Assembly (NCBI GenBank): GCA_003497625.1
Contig: DNNO01000001.1
Location: forward strand, 14,535 to 73,438
DNA length: 58,904 nucleotides
Reading direction: 5' to 3'
Source: Flavobacterium sp.
Lineage (GTDB): Bacteria > Bacteroidota > Bacteroidia > Flavobacteriales > Flavobacteriaceae
Part shown: piece after piece, positions 26,181 through 34,128 of the stretch
How positions within the stretch are numbered: the first letter of the stretch is position 1
Layout: each line of letters opens with the position of its first letter
The notes under the pieces: model-generated
Told to the model about the DNA's origin: nothing
The model's input: only the letters and a program-made list of their open reading frames with translations
Database searches by the model: none
Translations under genes and position numbers: made by a program

Positions 26181-26939
26181 TGAGACAAAAGACAACATCA
26201 TATTCTTAGCATAATATTTTTTATGCATTATAACATTCATTTTTCCACTATTATTCGGAACAAAATCATAAAGAACAGATGCTAATTCTAGGTTTTTACT
26301 TCCTATCATAAAAATAACATCTAAACCGTTTATTATAATTCTATAATGAACATAGTTCATCAACTTAAATTTAGTTATTGGTAAAACAATTTGAAAATCA
26401 TCATTAACTCTATTAAAAATTGATGTTATAAATGGATAATTATTTTCTTGCAATGCATCTCCATTTAAAATCATTTTTCTAATCACTTCTGAATGTGGGC
26501 CTAAATCAATAGATTTAAAAAAAGGTAAGGAGGAAATAGAAGCTCTCCATAAAATGGATAAGAAACCTAACTTATATAATCTATAATCTAAATTATCTAT
26601 CTTCAATATGCTAAATCCTTTTGAAGATTGTATTCCATCAATAAAATAGGGTCTAGATACAGGTTTACTAGTAGAATGAAACGTCAATTTGAGATAATCT
26701 TCATACTCTTTTATAATTTTACCATCACAATTTACACACAATATACCTGACTCATGAAAAGAATCTCTTTGGTTTTTAATATGTTGACGTCTTCCTTTAA
26801 CATAATTATCTAAATCAATTTGAAGAAAAGAATTATAATCATCTTTCATGTCTTCAAACAAGAATTTTGGAATTATATGAGACTTAGTCAATAATTCAAC
26901 ATTATCCTTCAAACATAATTTACATTGTCCTTTTTCCAT
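26151..26939 (-). CDS. HNH-like zinc-ribbon protein, possible nuclease
   Basis: A 262-residue protein. The N-terminus has a pattern seen in a broad HNH-like group: CKLC (6-9), a conserved KSHIIPKFLFE with His21, and CVNCDGKIIKEYEDYL (Cys68, Cys71). The four cysteines would bind one zinc and the His would be catalytic. The rest, about 190 residues, is not recognised and is rich in Ile, Lys and Asn. No partner gene nearby suggests a defence or toxin system. DNA cleavage is an inference from the motif alone. The AT-rich, Lys/Asn-heavy coding may reflect recent gain. Confidence 0.65.
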   Translation of the reverse strand: MEKGQCKLCLKDNVELLTKSHIIPKFLFEDMKDDYNSFLQIDLDNYVKGRRQHIKNQRDSFHESGILCVNCDGKIIKEYEDYLKLTFHSTSKPVSRPYFIDGIQSSKGFSILKIDNLDYRLYKLGFLSILWRASISSLPFFKSIDLGPHSEVIRKMILNGDALQENNYPFITSIFNRVNDDFQIVLPITKFKLMNYVHYRIIINGLDVIFMIGSKNLELASVLYDFVPNNSGKMNVIMHKKYYAKNMMLSFVSKTNISRPKY

Positions 26940-26988
26940 AGATTAATTACATGATTCAAAAATAACAACAAATAAACTTTCATTTTTT

Positions 26989-27020
26989 TTTGAAACTTTA
27001 AAAACTTTGTTGTACATTTG
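26989..27020 (+). promoter_or_regulatory. Promoter of the GbsR/MarR regulator
   Basis: TTTG (26989-26992), 20 bases, TACATTTG (27013-27020). The ATG at 27025 lies only four bases after the box, so the message is nearly leaderless. Confidence 0.75.
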
Positions 27021-27024
27021 TCTT

Positions 27025-27528
27025 ATGGAATTCAAAGAAGCAAAAAATAAATTCGTACAAACATGGGGAGCCTTAGGTTCTCAATGGGGTATTAACAAAA
27101 CCATGGCACAGATTCATGCGTTGTTGATGGTTTCGCACGAGCCAGTTTCTATGGAAGACATTATGGAAGAATTGCAAATTTCGCGCGGAAATGCTTCTAT
27201 GAATTTAAGAGCTTTAATGGATTGGGGAATCGTTTACAAAGAATACAAAGCTGGCGAAAGACGTGAATTTTTCACAGCCGAAAAAGATTTAGACGAATTA
27301 GCCGTAAAAATTTCGAGAGAAAGAAGTAAACGTGAAATCAAACCAGCATTGAAAGTTTTAAAAGAAGTTTCTTCTATACAATCAGATAACACAGAAGCCG
27401 AAAAACATTTCGTAGATCAAACAACAAAACTGTACGACTTCGTTTTAAAAGCGGATAACGTTTTGGATAAAATTACAGAATACAAAGACAATTGGTTGGC
27501 AAAACTGGTTGTTAAAATCATGAAATAG
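27025..27528 (+). CDS. GbsR/MarR family transcriptional regulator
   Basis: A 167-residue winged-helix protein. The HTH region is MAQIHALLMVSHEPVSMEDI with recognition helix ISRGNASMNLRALMDWG, followed by a wing (VYKEYKAGERREFFTAEKD) and a C-terminal helical dimerisation part. The pattern fits the GbsR branch, which includes choline-responsive repressors; the ligand here cannot be told. I choose ATG 27025 since an earlier TTG start would lie in the promoter. It precedes an operon of small membrane proteins and an epimerase, its possible target, after a 138-base spacer. Confidence 0.9.
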   Translation: MEFKEAKNKFVQTWGALGSQWGINKTMAQIHALLMVSHEPVSMEDIMEELQISRGNASMNLRALMDWGIVYKEYKAGERREFFTAEKDLDELAVKISRERSKREIKPALKVLKEVSSIQSDNTEAEKHFVDQTTKLYDFVLKADNVLDKITEYKDNWLAKLVVKIMK

Positions 27529-27625
27529 TTTTTTTTCCTTTAAAAAAAATAAGATCTTAAAAACTATTCAATGAGACCGATAAAAAACAGTAACAAAGAA
27601 CGAATTAAATAAAAAAATTTAATCA

Positions 27626-27651
27626 AAACTTTCAATTATTTCTGAAAGTTT
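27626..27651 (+). other. Hairpin in the spacer before the small membrane protein operon
   Basis: AAACTTTCA/TGAAAGTTT, nine-base stem and eight-base loop, 15 bases before the ATG at 27667. It has no T run, so it may be a leader hairpin or operator rather than a terminator. Confidence 0.4.
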
Positions 27652-27666
27652 AAAATAATAGATAAT

Positions 27667-28020
27667 ATGAGAATAATTAATAAAATCAATAAAGCTCTAT
27701 TAATAATAACGATAATATTAGACTTTACAATTCTATTTGGTTTATATGCGCAGATTTTACTTGGGCTCACTCAACTGTGTATTACTCTATATATTTCATT
27801 CAACTTTAAAAGACTTGAGAAAAAAATCAAATATCAAATTATAAATTATTGGATTTATGTCTTCTTATATTTTTCCTTTTCCACTTACCTGTTTTTAGAA
27901 GAGAAAAGTATTTTAGACAATTACATAATATTGATTACAACTATAATGATCATACCAATGACAATTGCAATATATTTTACAATCACATTAAATAAAATAG
28001 CAAAACAAAATGAAAAATAA
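27667..28020 (+). CDS. Small membrane protein with about four helices (unknown)
   Basis: A 117-residue protein with predicted helices near 9-27, 30-47, 60-76 and 86-106, separated by a basic loop (KRLEKKIKYQ). No family recognised. The 3' end overlaps the epimerase gene by 11 bases, so translation of the two is coupled. It is the first gene of a four-gene set (membrane protein, epimerase, two paralogous membrane proteins) after the GbsR-like regulator. Confidence 0.75.
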   Translation: MRIINKINKALLIITIILDFTILFGLYAQILLGLTQLCITLYISFNFKRLEKKIKYQIINYWIYVFLYFSFSTYLFLEEKSILDNYIILITTIMIIPMTIAIYFTITLNKIAKQNEK

Positions 28021-28921
28021 ACTAATCATCGCAGCAGGAACCGGATTCTTAGGAAACGTTTTAATTCAACATTTCAAAAATAAATTTGAAGAAATTGTAA
28101 TCTTAACTCGAGGAAAATCTGAAATTAAGAACCAAATCAAACATTTAAATTGGAATGCTAAATCATTTTCAGGTTGGGAAAAAGAATTAGAAAACGTAGA
28201 TGTTGTCATAAACTTAGCTGGAAAATCAGTTGATTGTAGATATACCGAAAAAAATAAAGCTGAAATTTTAGCTTCAAGAATTGATAGTACCAAAATTTTA
28301 AATGAAGCCATTTTACAATGTAAAAATCCTCCAAAACATTTTATTAATTCTTCAACCGCAACCATATATAGTCATTCAGAAGACAAAGAAATGGATGAAT
28401 ATACAGGAGAAATTGGTAATGATTTTTCTATGAACGTTGCCAAAACTTGGGAAAAAACATTCTATGAATATGAAACTCAAAACACATTAAAAACAGCCAT
28501 TCGCACTTCAATCGTTCTTGGTAAAAATGGCGGTGCTTTTATTCCGTTAAAGAGAATAACCCAACTTGGATTAGGTGGAAAAAACGGTAATGGAAAGCAA
28601 TTCATCAGTTGGATTCAAGAAAAAGATTTTGTAAGAGCTGTCGAATTTATAATCGAAAAGAAACTTTCAGGAAGCATCAATGTTGTTTCTCCAAAACCGA
28701 TTCGAAATGAAGAATTTATGAAAAAACTTCAAAAAGCAATTGGAATTACGTTTGGATTACCTATTTCAAAATCGTTACTAGAATTTGGTGCAAAAATCAT
28801 CAAAACTGAAACAGAATTGGTTTTAAAAAGTAGAAATGTTATCCCAAAACGATTAACTGAAAACGGCTTTGAGTTTGAATTTGCTGATTTAGATAAAACG
28901 TTAAAAAATCTCTTGTCATGA
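28010..28921 (+). CDS. TIGR01777-family NAD(P)-dependent epimerase-like protein
   Basis: A 303-residue extended short-chain dehydrogenase of the YfcH/TIGR01777 group. The nucleotide-binding loop is AAGTGFLG (8-15); other family marks are VDVVINLAGKSVDCRYTEKN, FINSSTATIYSH, RTSIVLGKNGGAF and FISWIQEKDFVRA, with the C-terminal DUF1731 segment ending in RNVIPKRLTENGFEFEF. The usual tyrosine of the SDR triad is present as the Tyr in ATIYSH. Substrate unknown for the family. Overlaps the genes on both sides (11 and 4 bases). Confidence 0.9.
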   Translation: MKNKLIIAAGTGFLGNVLIQHFKNKFEEIVILTRGKSEIKNQIKHLNWNAKSFSGWEKELENVDVVINLAGKSVDCRYTEKNKAEILASRIDSTKILNEAILQCKNPPKHFINSSTATIYSHSEDKEMDEYTGEIGNDFSMNVAKTWEKTFYEYETQNTLKTAIRTSIVLGKNGGAFIPLKRITQLGLGGKNGNGKQFISWIQEKDFVRAVEFIIEKKLSGSINVVSPKPIRNEEFMKKLQKAIGITFGLPISKSLLEFGAKIIKTETELVLKSRNVIPKRLTENGFEFEFADLDKTLKNLLS

Positions 28922-29262
28922 ACCTCAACATCATCGCCTATATCATCTATTTCAGCATTACAGTCATTATCATTGTGACAGTTGGAAGAATTTGCTACAA
29001 CAACGGAAACATCTTCGTTTCACAATTGATTCCTAATCACGAAGACTTGTGTCATAAAATAAATCAATTGCTTTTGGTAGGATATTATTTGCTAAACATT
29101 GGTTATTGTGCGATGACGATAATTTCTTGGGAACAAATTGAAAGTATCACGCAACTCATTGAAGTGATAACCTCAAAATCGGCATTCATTATTATTGCGA
29201 TTGCCATAATGCATTACATCAACATTATTTTATTAACTAATTACATCAAAAAATTAATTTAA
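28918..29262 (+). CDS. Small membrane protein, paralogue A of a tandem pair
   Basis: A 114-residue protein with three helices (about 5-24, 53-73 and 88-108). Its middle carries INQLLLVGYYLLNIGYCAM, which lines up with TNKLFETGFYLLNLGFALM in the next gene. The start ATGA overlaps the epimerase stop by four bases. Function unknown; the shared pattern suggests an ancient tandem duplication. Confidence 0.75.
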   Translation: MNLNIIAYIIYFSITVIIIVTVGRICYNNGNIFVSQLIPNHEDLCHKINQLLLVGYYLLNIGYCAMTIISWEQIESITQLIEVITSKSAFIIIAIAIMHYINIILLTNYIKKLI

Positions 29263-29273
29263 ACACAATTATT

Positions 29274-29660
29274 ATGGAAACTACAAAAATTTTAATCGGT
29301 TATGCAATTTATCTTCCAATTGCTTTATTTTTAACCTACTATGTTTCAAAAACACTTTTCAAAAACAGTAAAATTTATATGTTGGATATTTTTAAAGGTC
29401 GAGAAGAAATTGCCAACGCCACCAATAAATTATTTGAAACAGGATTTTATTTACTGAATTTAGGCTTTGCACTTATGATTTTAGAAATGAACATGTATGA
29501 CAATAGCTATCAAGTTTTAATTGAAAAACTGAGTTACAAAATAGGCGGATTTTCAATTTATTTGGGATTGATGTTGTTCTTAAACTTATATTTCTTTTTT
29601 AGAGGAAAACGAAAAGCAAGTCAAGCTCAAGTAGAACAACGAATGGTTATTAATGGGTAA
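29274..29660 (+). CDS. Small membrane protein, paralogue B of a tandem pair
   Basis: A 128-residue protein with three helices (about 6-26, 55-71 and 88-108) and a basic C-terminal tail (RGKRKASQAQVEQRM). The conserved core GFYLLNLGFALMIL matches paralogue A directly upstream, 11 bases away. No known family recognised. Last gene of the operon; it converges with the UbiA-like gene, with two bases between stops. Confidence 0.75.
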   Translation: METTKILIGYAIYLPIALFLTYYVSKTLFKNSKIYMLDIFKGREEIANATNKLFETGFYLLNLGFALMILEMNMYDNSYQVLIEKLSYKIGGFSIYLGLMLFLNLYFFFRGKRKASQAQVEQRMVING

Positions 29661-29662
29661 AT

Positions 29663-30502
29663 TCACAATCCTGACAGGTTTTTGAAACCTGTCAGGATTA
29701 ACACCAACCACCACAAAATAGGCACACTTTCTAACCAAAATGATGCGTAGTATCTCGAACGATTTTCATTGGCAAAAAAGAGAAAAATAGCAATCGTTCC
29801 GCAAACCAAAAGTTTGAAAAAGAACGATAAAAAATGGTGATTATTGGTATAGAAAAACTCTAAAATCAGGAGTAAAAACAACAAGAGATAACCTAGTTTT
29901 TTCGTTAACTTCACTCCTATTTTCTGCGGAACGGTTTGTAAATGAATGTCGTCATGTTTTACATCCACAATATCAAAAACCAAAACAATCGAAAACACTA
30001 ATAAAAATCGTTGAAAAGCCATCAAAAGCACATCCATTGAAAACGGAATTACAGCTTCTACCAAAGGTAAAATTACGGTTACTCCAACCCAAGTAATTCC
30101 AACGATGTAGATTTTTACGCCTTTCCAATTTCGGGCATTTTGTTTGTTTGGAAAAAAAGGTAAAGTGTATAAAAGAGTAAGTCCAAAAAAAGCAACAGCA
30201 CTTAGTTTTGATTCCCAACTCAATTGAAAGAAAAAATAAAAACAAGCCAACAACGAAATAAAACTCAAAAAAACGATGGCTTTGAGTTCTTTTTTGATTT
30301 CGGTTTTGTTTAACCTTGCAATGGCGTCGTACTTCACAAAATTATAACCAACCACCGTTCCAAAAAAAGCAAATAAAGCTACAGAAAAATCCCCTCCAAA
30401 ACCAAAGAAATATTGCGTCATCGATACCAATGCAAATGCCGATAATGCTACGTGCAAACTGCTATTGATATAAAAATCGAGAATTTTCTTTACAACCACC
30501 AT
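29663..30502 (-). CDS. UbiA-superfamily prenyltransferase-like membrane protein
   Basis: A 279-residue protein with eight or nine membrane helices. It has degenerate forms of the two UbiA aspartate-rich motifs: GYNFVKYDAIA (Asn54, Asp59) in the first half and FDIVDVKHDDIH (177-185) in the second. The second motif is good, while the first lacks one Asp, so activity toward a prenyl diphosphate is possible but not certain. The last 11 residues (ILTGFKNLSGL) are encoded by a 33-base palindrome, which points to a terminal element fused onto the gene. Confidence 0.8.
   Translation of the reverse strand: MVVVKKILDFYINSSLHVALSAFALVSMTQYFFGFGGDFSVALFAFFGTVVGYNFVKYDAIARLNKTEIKKELKAIVFLSFISLLACFYFFFQLSWESKLSAVAFFGLTLLYTLPFFPNKQNARNWKGVKIYIVGITWVGVTVILPLVEAVIPFSMDVLLMAFQRFLLVFSIVLVFDIVDVKHDDIHLQTVPQKIGVKLTKKLGYLLLFLLLILEFFYTNNHHFLSFFFKLLVCGTIAIFLFFANENRSRYYASFWLESVPILWWLVLILTGFKNLSGL
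29667..29699. repeat. 33-base palindrome inside the 3' end of the UbiA-like gene
   Basis: Arms AATCCTGACAGGTTT and AAACCTGTCAGGATT (15 bases, perfect) with a three-base loop. It probably also serves as the shared terminator of the convergent genes. Its form is that of an interspersed palindromic repeat; I recall CCTGACAGG-type palindromes as common in this group, but cannot check that here. Confidence 0.8.
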
Positions 30503-30599
30503 TCAACAAAATTAATCAATCTGTTAATAAGACTTGAAATTAGTTGATAAAATCACAAAAATTCACATTTTAAAAACAAAAAATTACAAGATTAATAAT

Positions 30600-30607
30600 T
30601 ACATTTG
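30600..30607 (+). promoter_or_regulatory. Promoter -7 box of gcvP (TACATTTG)
   Basis: Exact TAnnTTTG match with a 45-base, CA-rich leader before the ATG at 30653. No clear TTG at -33, and no glycine riboswitch fold is seen in this leader. Confidence 0.6.
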
Positions 30608-30652
30608 TTCTCCAAAACAACACATAATAACACACATACACATTTTTAATAA

Positions 30653-33496
30653 ATGAGAACAGATGCATTCGCTTTGAGACATTTAGGGCCACGTGAAAGT
30701 GACCTAAATCACATGTTTAAAACGGTTGGTGTAGAATCTTTAGACCAATTAATTTTCGAAACTATTCCAGATGATATTCGTTTAAAAAACGACTTAAATT
30801 TAGACGCTCCCATGACTGAGTATGAGTATTTAACTCACATTCAAGAATTAGGAAAGAAAAATAAAGTATTCAAATCATATATTGGTTTAGGATATCACCC
30901 AGCTATCGTTCCGGCGGTTATTCAAAGAAATATTTTTGAAAATCCAGGATGGTACACGGCTTACACGCCTTATCAAGCAGAAATTGCGCAAGGTCGTTTA
31001 GAAGCGATTTTGAATTTCCAAACTACGGTTATCGAATTAACAGGAATGGAAATCGCAAATGCGTCTTTATTAGATGAAGGAACTGCTGCTGCTGAAGCAA
31101 TGGCGTTACTTTTCGATGTAAGAACTCGCGATCAAAAGAAAAACAACGTGAATAAATTCTTCGTTTCGGAAGAAATTTTACCACAAACTTTATCAGTTTT
31201 ACAAACACGTTCTACTCCACTAAACATTGAATTAGTAGTTGGAAATCATGAAACTTTCGATTTCTCAACAGAATTCTTTGGTGCGATTTTACAATATCCA
31301 GGAAAATATGGTCAAGTTTATGACTATGCAGGATTCATCGCAAAAGCAGCAGAAAACGAAATCAAAGTAGCAGTTGCTGCTGATATTTTATCGTTAGCAA
31401 AATTAACTTCTCCAGGTGAAATGGGAGCTGCAGTTGTTATTGGTACTACACAACGTTTTGGAATTCCAATGGGTTACGGTGGTCCACACGCTGGATATTT
31501 CGCAACGAAAGAAGAATACAAACGTTCGATGCCAGGAAGAATCATCGGTGTTTCTATCGATGTCAACGGAAACCGTGCATTACGTATGGCTTTAGGTACT
31601 CGTGAACAACATATCAAACGTGAAAAAGCGACTTCTAACATCTGTACCGCTCAAGTTTTATTAGCGGTTATGGCAGGAATGTATGCCGTATATCACGGAC
31701 CAAAAGGTTTACAATATATTGCTAATAAAGTACACGCTTCTGCGGTTACAACTGCTGATGCTTTAAATAAATTAGGTGTTTACCAAACGAATACCGCTTT
31801 CTTCGATACAATCTTAGTAAAAGCAGATGCTCAAAAAGTAAAAGCAATTGCTGAGAAAAACGAAGTAAACTTCTTCTATCCAGATGCAGAAACGGTTTCG
31901 ATTTCATTTAACGAAACGACTTCTGTAAATGACATCAACCAAATCATTGGCATTTTTGCTGAAGCAACTGGAAAAGATAAAATTACAATTAGTCAATTAG
32001 CTAATGACGTAATGGTTCCTGAAAACTTAGTAAGAAAATCAACTTTCTTACAATATGATGTTTTCAACAACCATCATTCAGAATCGCAATTGATGCGTTA
32101 TATCAAAAAATTAGAGCGTAAAGATTTATCGTTGAATCACTCAATGATTTCATTAGGTTCTTGTACGATGAAATTAAATGCTGCCGCAGAAATGTTGCCT
32201 TTATCTATGGCAAATTGGAACAGCATTCACCCTTTTGCTCCTGTTGAACAAGCAGAAGGCTACCAAATCATGTTGAAAAAATTAGAGCAACAATTGAATG
32301 TCGTAACAGGTTTCCAAGGAACAACGTTACAACCAAATTCAGGTGCTCAAGGTGAATACGCTGGTTTGATGGCTATTCGTGCTTACCATTTATCAAGAGG
32401 TGATAACCACAGAAATGTGTGTTTAATTCCAGCTTCTGCTCATGGAACGAATCCAGCTTCTGCTGCTATGGCAGGAATGGAAATCATCGTAACAAAAACC
32501 ATGGATAATGGAAATATAGATGTTGAAGATTTGAGAGCTAAAGCAATCTTACACAAAGATAACTTATCTGCTTTAATGGTAACTTATCCATCAACACACG
32601 GAGTTTTCGAAAGTGCTATTATTGAAATTACGAAAATCATTCACGATAATGGTGGTTTAGTTTATATGGACGGTGCGAATATGAATGCACAAGTTGGGTT
32701 AACAAATCCTGCAACTATTGGTGCTGATGTTTGTCACTTAAACTTACACAAAACATTCGCTATTCCTCATGGTGGTGGTGGACCAGGAGTTGGACCAATT
32801 TGTGTGAACGAAAAATTAGTTCCATTCTTGCCAACTAATCCAGTTATTCCAACAGGAGGAAGCCAAGCAATTACCGCAATTTCTTCTGCACCTTATGGTT
32901 CGGCTTTAGTTTGTTTAATTTCTTACGGCTACATTACCATGTTAGGCGCTGAAGGCTTAACAAATGCTACTAAATATGCTATCTTAAATGCAAATTACAT
33001 GAAAGCACGTTTAGACGAACATTATCCAGTTTTATATTCTGGAGAAATGGGAAGAGCGGCTCACGAAATGATTTTAGATTGTAGAGCTTTCGAAGAAAAA
33101 GGAATCAAAGTAACAGATATTGCAAAACGTTTAATGGATTATGGTTTCCACGCGCCAACGGTTTCTTTCCCAGTAGCTGGAACTTTAATGATTGAACCTA
33201 CAGAATCAGAAGATTTAGCGGAATTAGATCGTTTTTGTGATGCCATGATTTCAATTCGTAAAGAAATTGAAGCTTCTTCAAAAGATGATGCTAATAATAT
33301 TTTAAGAAACGCACCTCATACTTTAGCAATGGTTACAGCTAACGAATGGGTTTTCCCTTACACAAGAGAACAAGCGGCGTTTGCATTAGATTATATTGCT
33401 GAGAATAAATTCTGGCCAACGGTTCGTCGTGTTGATGAAGCATATGGTGATAGAAATTTAGTTTGTTCTTGTGCACCAATTGAAGCGTACATGTAA
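30653..33496 (+). CDS. gcvP: Glycine dehydrogenase (decarboxylating), glycine cleavage P protein
   Basis: Large single-chain P protein (947 residues) of the glycine cleavage system, which decarboxylates glycine and passes the aminomethyl group to lipoylated H protein. The N-terminal half begins FALRHLGPRESD and has FKSYIGLGYHPAIVPAVIQR and SLLDEGTAAAEAMAL. The C-terminal half carries the PLP lysine near residue 700 in DVCHLNLHKTFAIPHGGGGP. Fused alpha and beta halves as in E. coli. Other glycine cleavage genes are not in the window. Ends with a strong terminator. Confidence 0.98.
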   Translation: MRTDAFALRHLGPRESDLNHMFKTVGVESLDQLIFETIPDDIRLKNDLNLDAPMTEYEYLTHIQELGKKNKVFKSYIGLGYHPAIVPAVIQRNIFENPGWYTAYTPYQAEIAQGRLEAILNFQTTVIELTGMEIANASLLDEGTAAAEAMALLFDVRTRDQKKNNVNKFFVSEEILPQTLSVLQTRSTPLNIELVVGNHETFDFSTEFFGAILQYPGKYGQVYDYAGFIAKAAENEIKVAVAADILSLAKLTSPGEMGAAVVIGTTQRFGIPMGYGGPHAGYFATKEEYKRSMPGRIIGVSIDVNGNRALRMALGTREQHIKREKATSNICTAQVLLAVMAGMYAVYHGPKGLQYIANKVHASAVTTADALNKLGVYQTNTAFFDTILVKADAQKVKAIAEKNEVNFFYPDAETVSISFNETTSVNDINQIIGIFAEATGKDKITISQLANDVMVPENLVRKSTFLQYDVFNNHHSESQLMRYIKKLERKDLSLNHSMISLGSCTMKLNAAAEMLPLSMANWNSIHPFAPVEQAEGYQIMLKKLEQQLNVVTGFQGTTLQPNSGAQGEYAGLMAIRAYHLSRGDNHRNVCLIPASAHGTNPASAAMAGMEIIVTKTMDNGNIDVEDLRAKAILHKDNLSALMVTYPSTHGVFESAIIEITKIIHDNGGLVYMDGANMNAQVGLTNPATIGADVCHLNLHKTFAIPHGGGGPGVGPICVNEKLVPFLPTNPVIPTGGSQAITAISSAPYGSALVCLISYGYITMLGAEGLTNATKYAILNANYMKARLDEHYPVLYSGEMGRAAHEMILDCRAFEEKGIKVTDIAKRLMDYGFHAPTVSFPVAGTLMIEPTESEDLAELDRFCDAMISIRKEIEASSKDDANNILRNAPHTLAMVTANEWVFPYTREQAAFALDYIAENKFWPTVRRVDEAYGDRNLVCSCAPIEAYM

Positions 33497-33514
33497 AAAA
33501 TAAATTCCAATATT

Positions 33515-33556
33515 AAAAATCCCAAATTCCAACTTAGGTTTTTGGGATTTTTTTTA
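33515..33556 (+). terminator. Terminator after gcvP
   Basis: Stem AAAAATCCCAAA/TTTGGGATTTTT with a 14-base loop, ending in eight T on the plus strand. Confidence 0.85.
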
Positions 33557-33560
33557 AACA

Positions 33561-33602
33561 TGACAAAAGTCACTTGCTTCAAGAAGTATTGTTGTAAATT
33601 TG
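33561..33602 (+). promoter_or_regulatory. Promoter of the truncated haemoglobin gene with an adjacent palindrome
   Basis: TTG (33574-33576), 18 bases, TAAATTTG (33595-33602). Directly upstream of the TTG is the palindrome TGACAAAAGTCA (33561-33572), placed like an activator site of the Crp/Fnr type. A nitric-oxide- or oxygen-responsive regulator is a guess based on the gene's product. Confidence 0.6.
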
Positions 33603-33622
33603 TACGATTATAAAATCTAAAA

Positions 33623-33994
33623 ATGAAAGATATTGAAAATAGAGAAGATATTTTGCTCATCATGAGAAAGTTCTATGACAAGCTTTTAGCTGATGATTCG
33701 ATTAATTTTTTCTTTACCAAAGTAACTTCGGTTGACCAACATTTAGAAGCACATTTTGAAATCTTGGCTACGTTTTGGGAACAATCCTTATTTTTAAAAG
33801 GCGGTTATTACCACAATATGTTTTCCATTCATAAAGATGTTCATGACAAACATGGTTTTACAAAAGAGCATTTTGATACTTGGCTAAGTCATTTCAATTC
33901 GACAATTGATGAGCATTTCACAGGAATATATGCCGAACAAATGAAAACACAAGCTTTAAGCATGGCGACAATCATGCAGATGAAATTTTCGTAA
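33623..33994 (+). CDS. Group III truncated haemoglobin
   Basis: A 123-residue single-domain globin. The pattern DIENREDILLIMRKFYDKLL at the N-terminus, FWEQSLFLKGGYYHNMFSIH in the middle, DTWLSHFNSTIDEHFTG late and a closing methionine-rich helix match group III (C. jejuni Ctb-like). His70 (in FSIHKDVH) is the likely proximal heme ligand and Trp87 the conserved G-helix Trp. Members are linked to oxygen or nitric oxide chemistry, but the role in Flavobacteria is unclear. Single gene with its own promoter. Confidence 0.88.
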   Translation: MKDIENREDILLIMRKFYDKLLADDSINFFFTKVTSVDQHLEAHFEILATFWEQSLFLKGGYYHNMFSIHKDVHDKHGFTKEHFDTWLSHFNSTIDEHFTGIYAEQMKTQALSMATIMQMKFS

Positions 33995-34128
33995 AAACCC
34001 CTAAAAAAAGTCAATTTCGTATTATTTTGAGCTTAAATTGACAATTCAATAATTAGCGCAAAAAAACATACATTTTTATTTTATGTTAAAAAATAATTGA
34101 TAATTTCGTTACATTAACAATAAGTATT

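Noticed and set aside
27571-27612. A 13-codon ORF before the small membrane protein operon
   Set aside because: It is short, lysine-rich and gives no hydrophobic or cysteine pattern; expected by chance.
30503-30652. Glycine riboswitch before gcvP
   Set aside because: The 150-base region is AT-rich with a CA-rich leader and shows none of the paired helices of the glycine aptamer.
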